In this document: positions 45,642-56,375 of the stretch, piece after piece
Layout of the letters: every line of letters starts with the position of its first letter
Numbering within the stretch: the first letter of the stretch is position 1
DNA from: Acephala macrosclerotiorum
Taxonomy: Eukaryota; Ascomycota; Leotiomycetes; Helotiales; Mollisiaceae
Length of the DNA: 64,000 bases
Assembly (NCBI GenBank): GCA_014904845.1
Contig: MU119338.1
Span: forward strand, 62,001 to 126,000
Direction of reading: 5' to 3'
The notes under the pieces: generated by a model
Database searches by the model: none
Seen by the model: the letters and a program-made list of their open reading frames with translations, nothing else
What the model was told of the DNA's origin: nothing
Position numbers and translations under genes: made by a program

Positions 45642-45699
45642 GTCGTTAATTTTGGGGTGGAAGAGATTTGATGGTGCAGATGATGGTAATAATGTTAGT

Positions 45700-46260
45700 T
45701 GCTACGAGGTGCTTCACGACGCGGATTGAGCCATTTGTAATGAGCGGATGTGGAGAACCTGAGAAGTGATGGTGTGATGGTGGGGACTTGAGTGGTTGAC
45801 TTGGTAGGAGGGGTTTCAACATAAGAGCCTAGCTAGGATGGGGGATCTTTGCAAGCTCCCTTACAGTTGTATGAAGATGCTATCTCCTATTTAATGATTT
45901 TCTCATTTCTTTGATGCACAGTATAGTCCTGCATTATTGCTCTTCTCTATTAGGCTCTCTTGAGGTCTGAAAAGTTCAAAGGTGACGACTTGGAGTAGCT
46001 TTAGTCCATTGGGGCTCTGAGCCCTCCCTTTATCGTTAACCAAACACTCTACTCACTCGCTTCCTGTCATGGATCATATCTTCGCTGTTTCCGGACATAA
46101 ATCACCTCGATCTGTGAGAGAAGTCTCCTAAATCTCTCTTCCATCAACCACATCCTCTCCGCACCACTGTCTTCAAAGCTTCACTAGAACTCTCTGGTTC
46201 TCTTTTTGATCCCTCAATACTTCATAGAGCTCACAAAAGACAAATCGCCAGTCGTCAACA
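45700..46260. promoter_or_regulatory. Intergenic region with CT-rich tract
   Basis: From about 46020 to 46220 the plus strand is a C/T-rich leader that ends in a good start context at 46261. No gene elsewhere in the stretch. Confidence 0.45.
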
Positions 46261-46320
46261 ATGGCATTCTCAATGATGAAGACTCTCACCGTCCTCGTCG
46301 GTTTCGTCTCCTTGGTATAA
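46261..46320 (+). CDS. Possible first exon of a small secreted protein
   Basis: A CT-rich leader is followed by CAACAATGG, an ideal fungal start context, and the frame MAFSMMKTLTVLVGFVSL, which is a good signal peptide. It stops two codons later unless the GTATAA at 46315 is a splice donor. A plausible acceptor at about 46400 would continue into HDYRARLSSS. The later exons would overlap the 3' end of the gene on the other strand. Evidence is thin. Confidence 0.25.
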   Translation: MAFSMMKTLTVLVGFVSLV

Positions 46321-46451
46321 CCACCCCCATCCTTTTGATTATCTTGGGACTCTCGTATATATCCACGTTGAGTGCAGTCAAGATTGTCTTCAAACAGGCA
46401 CATGACTATAGAGCTAGACTTTCATCTTCCATTTCGAAGCCCAGCAGTAAG

Positions 46452-47330
46452 TCATTGTCCCACGGCTATCAAAACATCCAGAGGCGTAAAAAGCGCGTGG
46501 CCTGGGTTAGAACTGGTCTCGGAGCACCCTTCGGAGCGGATCCTACACTTTTTCTCACTGTCTAGATCTTCTTCGTCTGACAAGCGTGGTACATTCAAAT
46601 CCTCATCCACAGTTAGATTCGTCTCAAAGTCCACCTGATCGAACGCTCCTCGTTTCCCCAATTCCCGAACGTAGGACTTGATTAGGCGCTTGTGCTTTCG
46701 TAGAACAGAACTATCGTAGCCTTCCCGGTTCAACTCCGTGCGAAGCTGTCGCCATAGAATATTGTCGTCGTTCGTATATGTCGTTTAAACAGTTCCATCT
46801 ATATTTTGAGCCGCCATTTTGGCAGCGATCCAGTCCACTTTGCTCCTTATGCCTTCCAAGTCTCCTCCAACATTTGTGAGCTTCTCCTCCATTCGACCTT
46901 GAGAACTAGATTGGCATAGCGTAATCATCATCGAGATGGCAGATGTATGTGTCGATAATTTGAGACGAAGTCCTGCGAGGTCTTGCACCTCTCCATTGCC
47001 AAATTTGATCCTCTGCCAAAGTTTCTTCCCCGATTTATTGTTGTCTCCAAGGGGGTTGTACTTTTTGACCGTCGAATCGATGACTCTCAGAATTCCTTCG
47101 CAGCCCGCCACTACTTCCTGCAACTCATTTACTCGTTCGTTATCGGATCGATGGAGAATGGATTGTGGTTCGGCCAATTCGCGATGTAGTCGTTGCAGGA
47201 CTTTGTGCATACTCGATACCTCTTTTGTGAGCTCATTGTATTCCCCGCAAGCTTGTCTTGTACTCTGGAAAGTGTCCCATGCCAGTTGAACAAGCAGGGT
47301 CGCATCGCTGAACCCGTATCCGAAACTCAT
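46452..47330 (-). pseudogene. STAND-type N-terminal helical protein with in-frame stop
   Basis: From the ATG at 47330 the protein starts MSFGYGFSDATLLVQLAWDT and continues as a helical domain (ELTKEVSSMHKVLQRLHREL, then CEGILRVIDSTVKKYN), the kind found at the N-termini of fungal NLR/STAND and ankyrin proteins. TAA at 46785-46787 ends the frame after NIDGTV. Exactly the same frame then continues TTYTNDDNILWRQLRTEL and GYDSSVLRKHKRLIKSYVRE, which I recognise as the usual ending of this family. So either a stop mutation shortened the product to 181 residues or this is a pseudogene. A 45-nt intron removing the stop is possible in phase but would need a poor GTTTAA donor. Confidence 0.72.
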
Positions 47331-47845
47331 CCTCCCCTTCAATCGCAAGGCTGCCGAAGCGCCCAACAGACATGCGGACCAACAGTGCGTAAAGTTTGAA
47401 GTAGAAGCCTAACTCTGACCGAGAGCTCGGACCTAAAAGTTGATGGAGTGATGAACTAGCGAGGGGTTCAAGGCTGTCGTGGATATTTCGGGGTGCGGCC
47501 CCTGAATTTATCTTTGTGGCAAGCAGGATCAACAAGGCGGGAATCGAACACATGCAGTACTTAACACATGCACGGCGCTATAATAACAGAAAGCCTGTCA
47601 CGCAGGTCAATTGGCCCTTAGCCCTCACTAGTGCATGCAGCTCTTCGGCCAACCAAGACGAAAGTACAGTATACTCGGGCGTAGCGCCCAAAAAGCAACC
47701 ATTTGGATCGGCATCTACCTTTAGTCACTGGAAAAGGCTGCCAGCGTCCGAAGGATCAAATTCAAACGCATGAAGTCTATTACACGAGGAAAACTGAATG
47801 CACAAATGATAAGAGAGCGAGCAATTCCAAAAGAAAACAAAAAAG
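47331..47845. promoter_or_regulatory. Upstream region of the STAND-like gene and 3' flank of the first GTPase
   Basis: No gene supported. Short frames on the plus strand (47516-47773 and 47703-47915) are featureless. Confidence 0.5.
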
Positions 47846-49458
47846 CTACATAACATTGCAAGCGGCCATAGTAGCAGCGAATGCTGCAATTCTGTTGAGA
47901 AGAAGTCGTAGTTAGCACTATTCTAAACGAAAGGTAGTGCAGTGACTTACTGAAAGACTGTGCCCACGACACCCGCAGCGGCCCCCAGCCTATTGACGCA
48001 GGTATCTATCTTGTGACGTCGAAGGACCTGCCGTTCTTGGTACATAGCGATGACTTCCTTGCATCTGGCCGACTCTGCAGATACTGTTTTTGCTTCAACG
48101 TGTATTGGCAGTGATTTATTCATAACCTGGAAACTGTTGTCGGATACCACGGGGAAGTATGCTAGAGGCTGAAGCGTGGGCTGGATGATGTTGTCAGGCA
48201 TCTTGGGCCAGTATTCTGGGGGTTGAATCGTATGCTCGGTGATGCTTGCAATGTATGATTCGATTCCGTTTTTGTGCTCTCTTAACTGTCCATCAAGTCG
48301 GCCCATACCCGAGTGACTGGACTCAAGTTCGTTGTTTAGCTCTTGTAGGCACTTGTCGAGTCGTTCTAACTCGTTCTCTCTTTCGGCAAGAAGGAGTCGA
48401 TCCCTCTGCTCTTCCAGTTGTAACTGATGAAGTTGATCCCGAAGCTGGCACTCGCTCTGGGCTTGCAGAACCATCATGTCCCCACACATGGATTCCAAAG
48501 CTCGTTCTGATGCGGTCAATTGGTCCTGTAAGTGAAGTTGAGTGGCTGTTAATGCTCTGGCAGCCGCATCATTGTTCATCAAAACTGCGCGTTGAGCCTC
48601 CATTCGCGCTTCTTCAATCTTCGATTTGCAAATCTGCTTGAGTTGCAAAATATCCTTTTCTACCTCCATTCCCGCATTCGTCTCATTTAAAGTCTTCCCT
48701 TCATTGATCATTTGATGTTGCAATGCTAGAGTCACTTTCCTGAAATCCGCGCTCCTTCTCTGCTCGATGATATGATCGCACGCGACGAGAGCGGAAGCCT
48801 GATCGTTGTAGAACCGGAAGGTTCTGGACCCTTTTTCAATCATATTTCTCCAGAAATGAGATGTTTGAGTCAGCTCATCTTCACGTCTTCTGGCAGTCTC
48901 AAAATCCTCCTTGTCCCACATCGAGGATCCCAAAAGTATCAAAGATAGGGCTTCAGGCCCGCAAACTTTTTGGATGATGCGCAGGCTCTTCATCGTAGAG
49001 CCTTGCACTCGAGTATTGTTGATTGGATGTAGATAGATGATACCGCTGATTTGGACGCCAGAAAGGAAGGCATGGTTCAAGCAAACTGCGATATCTTCGA
49101 GTAGTTCTACGTCTGAACACCTGGTACTATCGAATCCAGGAGTGTCGATCAGATGCACAGTCAAGCCATTGCGCTGGAAGGTAAATGGTTCGACGAGACT
49201 GGTACCTGGCGGCCTGTTAGCTCTATTCAAAGTCCTAGGGGCGGTCAACTTACAAGGAGATAGTCCATGTTCAATCTCTAGACTTTGGCCAGTACATTTG
49301 GCGATAAAAGAACTCTTTCCGGATCCGGTGTTTCCTACGACGGCGATTACGATGTCTTCGGGCCTGCGAGGCTGTCAGCCTCAATGCACAAAAGTTGGAA
49401 ATTGCTGTAATGATTGATGTCATTAGAAAGAGCAGGCTTACCTGATCGGAGAAGTCAT
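47846..49458 (-). CDS. AIG1/GIMAP-like GTPase with coiled coil and hydrophobic tail
   Basis: Four exons, 49442-49458, 49254-49363, 47951-49205 and 47846-47891, join in frame to 475 residues (introns 78, 48 and 59 nt). The GTPase has P-loop VVGNTGSGKSSFI, G3 motif LIDTPGFDSTR and an MWDKED motif at the place of the guanine-specificity loop. A long coiled coil follows (DILQLKQICKSKIEEARMEA, then EQRDRLLLAERENELERLDK). The C-terminus RLGAAAGVVGTVFQIAAFAA is hydrophobic and could anchor the protein in a membrane. This layout resembles plant AIG1 and vertebrate GIMAP proteins. It starts 391 bp from a divergent relative. A role in defence or self/non-self response is only inferred. Confidence 0.9.
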
Positions 49459-49849
49459 AATGGCAACGAGCTTTAATCAAACTTGATAAATGAGTGAGGA
49501 AATTCTGCGATCACTAGACATCGTGATGTCAGTCGAGATGCAGCCGAGTTCTGGATGGGAAGTGCTTCGCCCGACTGGAACCTTGCACTTATGCACGAGC
49601 TGCCGGTGTGCCGCCCCCATCACACTTGAAATTACCAGGCTTTGTCAAGAAAGGCTGGGGATCATTGGATAGCTTTGCTCGATTGTGCCTCAGCTCGTCG
49701 CCCTGCAGAACGCCCTTTGCCTCATTGCGACACGGCGATTGATTGTCGAGCTATGACAGCTCAACCCCCCAAAATGTTCGAAATGCCCCTCTATCTTCAT
49801 CTACATTTCTGACGCCTCGATACTCTACTCAAGAAACAGAAAAGCCAGG
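49459..49849. promoter_or_regulatory. Shared divergent promoter of two AIG1-like GTPase genes
   Basis: 391 bp between the two start codons, with no other coding frame of note. The arrangement suggests co-expression. No specific binding site was identified. Confidence 0.65.
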
Positions 49850-51776
49850 ATGAAAGACTTTGTGAAGAGAAAAGGTACGACGTCCTCGGGGCTAGATCCC
49901 TTCAGATCGAATGTCGATTCTCCTACATCACATTCTACGAACCCTTACGCAGCCTCGTATCAAGAATCGACCCAGAGTCAGAGGGCTGGAAACCCATCGA
50001 TCATGCCTGGCAACTTTCAAATTCAGGAGAGATTCTGGCCACAATACGGACAGCAGCCCAGCGAACGAGGAGCTGGGACTTCTCCCTCTACCTACAGGCA
50101 AACAGTACCAAGGACCTCTGCACCCACACAGCGCCGCCCCGTTGCCGAATCATCGGAAACCATGGGAAGGGCTTCTGAACAAAGTCGAGGTTTCTCTAGG
50201 GCACCACCCCCGCCCCCAGAGGTAGCCTCTGGATCAAATCGAAGTTTCACTACCGCCCAAGGAGGTGCACCCGCAGAAAGATCTCCAGCGGGCCATAGCC
50301 TTAATCCAAACCCTATACCGTCCACACGGCTCCCCATGCACCAAAAGGCCTCCTCCAGCAGTGGTGCTAGCCGTGCTGCGAAGAGCGTTTTGATCGCTGT
50401 ATTTGGGATGACCGGGACTGGAAAAACGTCTCTAATCAAGAATCTCGCAGGCGATGCAGCAATAAAGCTTAAAACTGGCCATGGGCTTGAATCTTGTGCG
50501 TCCATAAAACACATGAGTGCTGTACTCGATTACTGATTAATGTTGCAGGTACCCAGGATATCGAGACGGTTGAGTGTAAGATCGGCGGCTGTAGTGTGAC
50601 GCTCGTCGATACTCCAGGCTTCGATGACTCAAAGAGGAGCGATACCGAAATCTTGACTCTCATTGCGGACTGGCTTGAGAGCTCATATAATGTAAGCCCC
50701 TGTAACTTCATGCCACAAGCAGATTCTAATTGTTCGTAGACAGACGCACTCTTATCAGGAATCATATACCTCCATCGGATTTCAGACATTCGAATGTCAG
50801 GCTCCTCGATCAAAAATCTTCGAATGTTCCGCAAGCTCTGTGGAACTGAGAATATGTCTAAAGTCTCCCTAGTGACTACAATGTGGGATAAGGTGACACT
50901 TGAAGAAGGCGCTCTTCGAGAGCGGCAACTCGACGGACCGGGCGGTTTCTGGAGCACCATGGTATCGAGTGGCTCATTGGTCAAGCGCCATGACGGGAGT
51001 CGTGAGTCTGCAGAGGCTCTTGTCCTCGACATGCTTGACAATGTACCCATGACGATTAAATTGCAAGAGGAGATTGCTTCTGGTAAAGCGTTGATCGATA
51101 CTGATGCTGGGGCATCGATCAATGAAGAGATTTTGAGAATGCAGAAACAACATGGGGAAGAACTAGAAGCTGTGAAAGAAGAAATGGCTATGGCTATGAA
51201 GCAAGGTACATTCTCCTCATTAACATCTTCATGGAAGTTTGAGGGAGCTAACGATCAGCAGGCAACAAAGCACTCCAAGAACAGCTCCAAGCCGAACACG
51301 CCCGCATGATCGCAGAAATCAAGAAGCGTGCCCAAGAACAAGAACAACTCCACCAAATCCGAATCAGCAAACTAGAACGCGACCTCGGCGCCGCCTCTCT
51401 CGAGCGCAAGAAACTCGAAGACGGCCTAAAAGCCCAACGCGAAGCATCCCGACGCCAAGAAGAACAAGCTAGTCGACTAGAGCGCGACGTCAAGTCCATG
51501 TCTAGCGACAGAAAGAGATTGGAGAATTTGGTTGAGAGTCAGAATAAACTTCTGCTTGCTGCGCAGACGGCGAAGGTTGTGCCGAAGTTTTATGGAGGGT
51601 CAAAGGATGTGATGTGTGGACCGAAGAAAGGGGGATTGCCGGGTGGGTGTGGGAGGACCTTTACGGTTTATGGGCCGGGGTATGTGAATTGTCCACATTG
51701 TGACAAACTTTGGCGGAATGATGAGGCGAATTGGAATTCGCTGGCTTGGAATGTGTCGGAAGGCCAGGGGTGGTGA
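49850..51776 (+). CDS. AIG1/GIMAP-like GTPase with disordered N-terminus, coiled coil and Cys-rich tail
   Basis: Exons 49850-50495, 50549-50691, 50740-51205 and 51262-51776 (introns 53, 48, 56 nt) give 589 residues in frame. The first 175 residues are Ser/Pro/Gln-rich. The GTPase shows VFGMTGTGKTSLI, LVDTPGFDDSK, SGIIYLHRISDIRM and LVTTMWDKVT. These match the divergent neighbour in order and wording, as does the intron placed between the P-loop and the G3 motif. A strong coiled coil follows (RISKLERDLGAASLERKKLE). Then comes a segment with CGPKKGGLPGGCGRTF and NCPHCDKLW, a possible zinc ribbon that the neighbour lacks. The two proteins are diverged paralogues. Confidence 0.9.
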
Positions 51777-51858
51777 TACACGAAGCACAAAGCACCGAAA
51801 TCGTTGTCTCGATTTAATGCCGTTATATGCTTATATTTGTGTACGAAGAGGAAAAGGA

Positions 51859-51928
51859 GAGCTTCCTTCGGAAGCTCCCCCTTAAGGTATATGCTAGCTA
51901 GGAAGTCACATGACCTACCATGTGACTT
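51859..51928. terminator. Two short perfect hairpins in the 3' flank of the second GTPase
   Basis: GAGCTTCC and GGAAGCTC flank a 3-nt loop at 51859-51877. AAGTCACATG and CATGTGACTT flank a 6-nt loop at 51903-51928. They lie about 80-150 bp after the stop codon, where the transcript should end. They may shape the mRNA end; the second could also be a binding site for a dimeric protein. Confidence 0.4.
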
Positions 51929-52759
51929 AGACACGTGATTTCTTTGATCTTTGTTCCGACAGAATGCCACGTAGATACTCTCTATGTCGATTGCTTTATG
52001 AAAGAATGCATAGATTCGCGTAAACGTAACTTGAGTATTGCTCTGATGAACGTACAACGCGCTTTGATTTCCAGTTAGAACGATGCAAGGGAATAGCCCC
52101 ATTAGGATGTTCTCTGAGGGACAATAAAACAATTCGTCTATGCGAGACACTAGAATATCATGCTCCAAGGGAACGACTTTCTTCTGAACTCTTGCTCTTC
52201 CTCTCAGCAATGTCCCACCTCCACTCAGTGACTGACATTGACAAAGCGTTCAAACACATGAAAACAGCAGCACCGAGATTCAATACAAACAGACCAGCCA
52301 CAACGATCATAGACAATCAAAACATATATATGTACGCAATCCAACAACCATCCCTCCCCACTAAATAGAGGATAAGAAACTCGGTCATCGTCCCATCACA
52401 GGCAATCGCAATCAATATCAGCACATCTTCGGCACAACCAACAGTCATTGAAAAGACAATAGTTGCAATTTGACATCCGTGCTATTTTTCTCTTCTGTCT
52501 TTACCACTTACCTAGACAACACCAAAAAGAGAAATGGAAAGGTCAGTATGACGAAGAACTCATTATGTGCATTATTCCGGGTGCAATGAGTCGCCTAGCT
52601 AGACATATAATACATCTTATAAGCATCAGATCGCATCAATACCATCGCTCGTCCCAAAATAAGTCGTATACGCCTCAACTCGCTTTGAGACCCTATGGTG
52701 CGGCCAAAAATTAAGGCCTGGTAACATGAAACATGAAGAAAGTTGGAAAGGATGGAAGA
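51929..52759. other. Intergenic region between convergent genes
   Basis: 3' flanks of the GTPase and ERG9 genes. A 180-codon minus frame at 51668-52210 overlaps the GTPase end and has no family features. No other element seen. Confidence 0.5.
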
Positions 52760-54358
52760 TCATAGCTCGTTGTGGTCGTAGGCTTGTGCGATCTTTTGGG
52801 CTTCTTCGCTGCCTCCATCGAATTTGGGGAAGATCTTGCCTTTCTTGAGCTCGTTGACTGCGACGTCGAATCGCGCACCAGCGAGGTAGGCGGCTCCGAT
52901 CTGGGTTGTTTTAGAGGATGTGGGGGAGAATGGCGAGGGAAGTAATTTCTCACCATCAAACCAGAGATAACGAGAAGGGTACCAAAAACGGCAAGCATGA
53001 GGTACATGACATCCTTGTTTGCTTCGGCAGTCTCGGCCTTCTTCTTCGCTTCCTCTTGAGCGATCTCGCCCTTGTGGATAAGAGAAAGTGCCTTTGGATC
53101 TTGCGTTGGGAAGATGGACTCGATGAATTGCTCGACCTGTCATAATCAGCATATCCACTTGCTTCTGCTCTGATTAGCCTTACCTTGCCGCACGCCATGC
53201 TGATCTGGAGGAAGTTTGGATCCGTAGGTTTGTTCTTCTTGTGTATCCTCCTGACGTATCTCAAGAAGATTTCGCTGACTGTCTTCAAGTTCTGTGAGGA
53301 CTCCATCATCAATTGACACGCATCACCCTTGGTAATCTTGACATTCTTCTTGAAGATCTCGGGGTTCATGAAAACAAGCTCCAGTGTCGCGATAGCCATG
53401 GACTGTGGAATGGCGACGAAGTTGAAAACGCTCTGGTCCTTGATCGCAGCCATGTAGAACAAACATTCGTCAGCGTGTTTGAGCGAGTTCAAGACCATCT
53501 CCGAACTGCAATTCAGTGCCTTTTGGAGGTTCTTCGGGTCGAACAGGTCCTCAAACTTGTCGACATGCTTAGACCAGATCTCCTTGGGCCAGAATCGTCT
53601 CTTGTCGTCAAAATCTTCGCGAATATCTCGGATGATGTTCGTCTTCTGTAAGAATTGACCCATGGACTCCGACAGTTCAGGACGCTTTAGCAGCGCTGGA
53701 TTTGCAAGTTCGGCCTCCACAAATAGTCTTGTCAAACCATCACCGACCAAACCTGCGACATAATGGCAATACAATTCATAGTCTTTGACTGTGTTCACAC
53801 CATTGACGTTATGCTCCGCATTATTCGCGTAGTCTGCCATTCCATTGCCCATCTTCTCTGTGATATCCTTGATGATGTCTCTGTAGGCTGGTTTGACCAA
53901 CTTGAACTCGGTAATAACTACGTCGAAATGTACGAGCAGGTCGCGATCTTTCTCGTTGGGTCCGTTCTCGTGGTATGTCCAGCCATCTTCCTCTAAGATG
54001 TTCTGGAAATTCCTCAACTTTGGCTCTTTATTTTCTAGGGGTATCGTCATATCATCTTCGATGGTGTCCAGACCTCGTAGGATGAGGTAGAAGAGTGCGA
54101 CTGGTACGAGGAGTTCGGGGTTGAGCTCTTGAATGACGGAACTGAAACTTCGGCTGGTCATGTTCAGGTATTTGAAGCATTCTCTCAGAGTGGCAGATTC
54201 CTTTTCGGGATTCCTGGTATGAACAGGATCATGCCAGATCTTCCTGAAGTTCAATTAGCCACGCGTGGAAATTTGTGCTCAGAGGCATACCATTGCAAGA
54301 TCGATCTCAGCTGGTTTGGATGAACCGAGAAGTATAGGATCTGGCCAAGGAGACCCAT
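52760..54358 (-). CDS. ERG9: Squalene synthase
   Basis: Four exons, 54291-54358, 53184-54243, 52954-53136 and 52760-52900 (introns 47, 47 and 53 nt), close in frame to 483 residues. Signature motifs are [15 protein letters not shown] (first DxxED, binding farnesyl diphosphate with Mg), [11 protein letters not shown] and [18 protein letters not shown] (second Asp-rich motif). [17 protein letters not shown] lines the active site. Near the C-terminus [19 protein letters not shown] is the ER membrane anchor. It condenses two farnesyl diphosphates to squalene, the first committed step to ergosterol. The promoter side holds a duplicated 36-bp element. The fungal C-terminal extension of about 40 residues beyond the anchor is complete. 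Confidence 0.97.
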
Positions 54359-55033
54359 TGTGAAGCGGGTAACAGGATATAAGAGCAATTTCGAGGTGAT
54401 TTGGGTAGGTTTCGTTCAGTCCTTGAAATTATTCGGAATTCGTGGTGTGTTGTAGTTTAGATAGAATTCGTTCAATTGCTGAAATTATTCGAAATTCGTG
54501 GTTGCGACTGAGGACGAACGGCTCATTTCCGATTATTGACACAAGGCTGCTTCGAGATGACTTTCGTACAACTTAGCAACGCTGTCAGGAGGAGGAGTGA
54601 TGTATGGCGGATACGAATTGGGAGGAATATATGTTGTCGATTTATCCTTCTGCTCCACCGCTGATTTCCTACTGGGCAAGAGCGCCAATCGGAGACAAGC
54701 ACCAAGCAAACCGTGCCAACTCTTTCAGGGCAAGCTTCTCGTCTAGTCTCGCGTCAGATTCAGCCTCGCGATAGGATGCAGGCAGCAATTTCGTTTGTTG
54801 CCAAAAGAAGCCATGAGGCACTTGGCGCCTCCCTGCGGATGGCTTCGTATTTTTTGCTGACACCAGTATGGATCTGACGTGCTTTACGACCTTCTTCCGA
54901 TAGTGTTATAACCTCTGGCCTTCTGCTTCTCTACCTTCTGCTCCGCATCTTTCGGACAAAATCTAAGAAAGCCCCAGCGTGACAGACGACTGTCAGCTTC
55001 GACGCGCCCAAGCACAATCTGCAAATCGCGGTT
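54359..55033. promoter_or_regulatory. Divergent promoter of ERG9 and a TPT-type transporter, with a 36-bp direct repeat
   Basis: Two copies of a 36-bp sequence (54411-54446 and 54467-54502) share TTCGTTCA, TGAAATTATTCG and AATTCGTGGT, with five or so mismatches and a 56-bp period. They lie 50-145 bp upstream of the ERG9 start codon. Such tandem elements upstream of a sterol gene could be regulatory sites. No match to a known sterol element is claimed. Confidence 0.6.
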
Positions 55034-56150
55034 ATGACTTCTGCCACCCCACTTGATGAGGATATAGAGATGAACAAGATGGGGCTGCTAGCGGAAGAGG
55101 GACGAGATTCGTTTGACTCGCCTCCGCCAGTGCCGAAGGGAGGGAGGAAACCGGAAAAGAGGGAACCATGGAGCAGAGTGATTGATGGATTCTGCATTGT
55201 CTTGAATATCGCAAGCACCGTTATTCTTGTCTTCTTAAACAATTGGTACGCCCTCAATTACCCTCTCAAGTATGCAGTTCAGTATGCTTAGCAGACGTAG
55301 GATATTGAAAGATAAACAGCTTAAGAGCTGCCAAATTTCGTTTGCCATGTGGCATTTCACTTGCACCTCGATCGTCCTATGGGTAGCAAGCCGATCTCCC
55401 TTCAACCTCTTTGTACCGATTCGACTACCCTTCGTACAAATGCTACCTCTATGTGCTTTCTTCGCGGGATTCTTGGTCCTTGGGAACTTGAGTTTGGCAT
55501 ACAATTCGGTTGGATTTTATCAATTGGCCAAAATTATGACTACACCTTGTGTCGCTGTCCTACAATACTTCTATCTTGGAAAGTCGATTTCAGGCCTCAC
55601 AGCCGGCGCTTTAGCAAGCCTTTGCATTGGCGTGGGCCTCACCAATTCCGGAGCAGTCGGGCTTACAACACTGGGAGTGTCAATAGCAGTCGCTGCTTTC
55701 ACAGTCACGGCATTCTACCAAGTATGGATTGGAAAGAAGATGAAGGACTTCAATGTGTCAAGTCCTCAGCTATTGTTGAACCAGGCACCCATCTCAGTCT
55801 TAATGTTGGCCTTCCTGGTCCCATTCTTCGACACGATTCCGGACATCAAAATCATACCAAACGATACCTTGATCGCTCTGTTCCTCTCTGGACTAGCAGC
55901 AGCGGCTCTGAACCTCTCCCAGTTCCTAATCATCGGACGAATGAGCGCCCTAACCTTCAACGTTGCCTCAAAGTAAGTCTTCCCTCCATCAACATCCAGC
56001 ACCTCACTAACATCCTTCAGCGTCAAAACAATCATAATCCTCACCTACGGCTGGATGAGCGAAGGCCGAGTCCTCACAGCAAAAGACGCGTTAGGGATAA
56101 TCCTCGCACTCGGAGGCGCTACATTATACAGTCAACTTTCACAACGATAA
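55034..56150 (+). CDS. TPT/SLC35-type nucleotide-sugar or sugar-phosphate transporter
   Basis: Exons 55034-55245, 55301-55972 and 56021-56150 (introns 55 and 48 nt) give 337 residues in frame. An acidic N-terminus precedes about ten membrane helices. Recognisable family parts are NNWILKDKQLKSCQISFAMWHF, LSLAYNSVGFYQLAKIMTTP, YQVWIGKKMKDFNVSSPQLL and LNLSQFLIIGRMSALTFNVA. This is the drug/metabolite superfamily branch that includes SLC35E3 and plastid triose-phosphate relatives. The cargo cannot be read from sequence; Golgi or ER location is usual. It is convergent with a paralogue, the two stops being 226 bp apart. Confidence 0.9.
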
Positions 56151-56375
56151 GTCTAGAGGCTATTTATATATACAAGATAAACGCGGACATGCATGTAAAG
56201 TAATTGTATGAAAAGATTACCGATTCACCAGACCCCGTTTTGCGAACCGTCGTGCTCTATCGTGACAAATGAACGTACATGAATCAATAAACCTGTTCTA
56301 TCCTTCTGTTTTGCTTCTTACAGCCACCCACCAAATATCCATAACGCTTCCTCAGCGCTGAATATACAAGACTAA

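Noticed and set aside
51668..52210. 180-codon minus-strand frame
   Set aside because: Overlaps the end of the second GTPase on the other strand and has no family features.
55349..56203. 284-codon plus-strand frame in the transporter
   Set aside because: Out-of-frame shadow of the transporter exons and introns; no membrane pattern.
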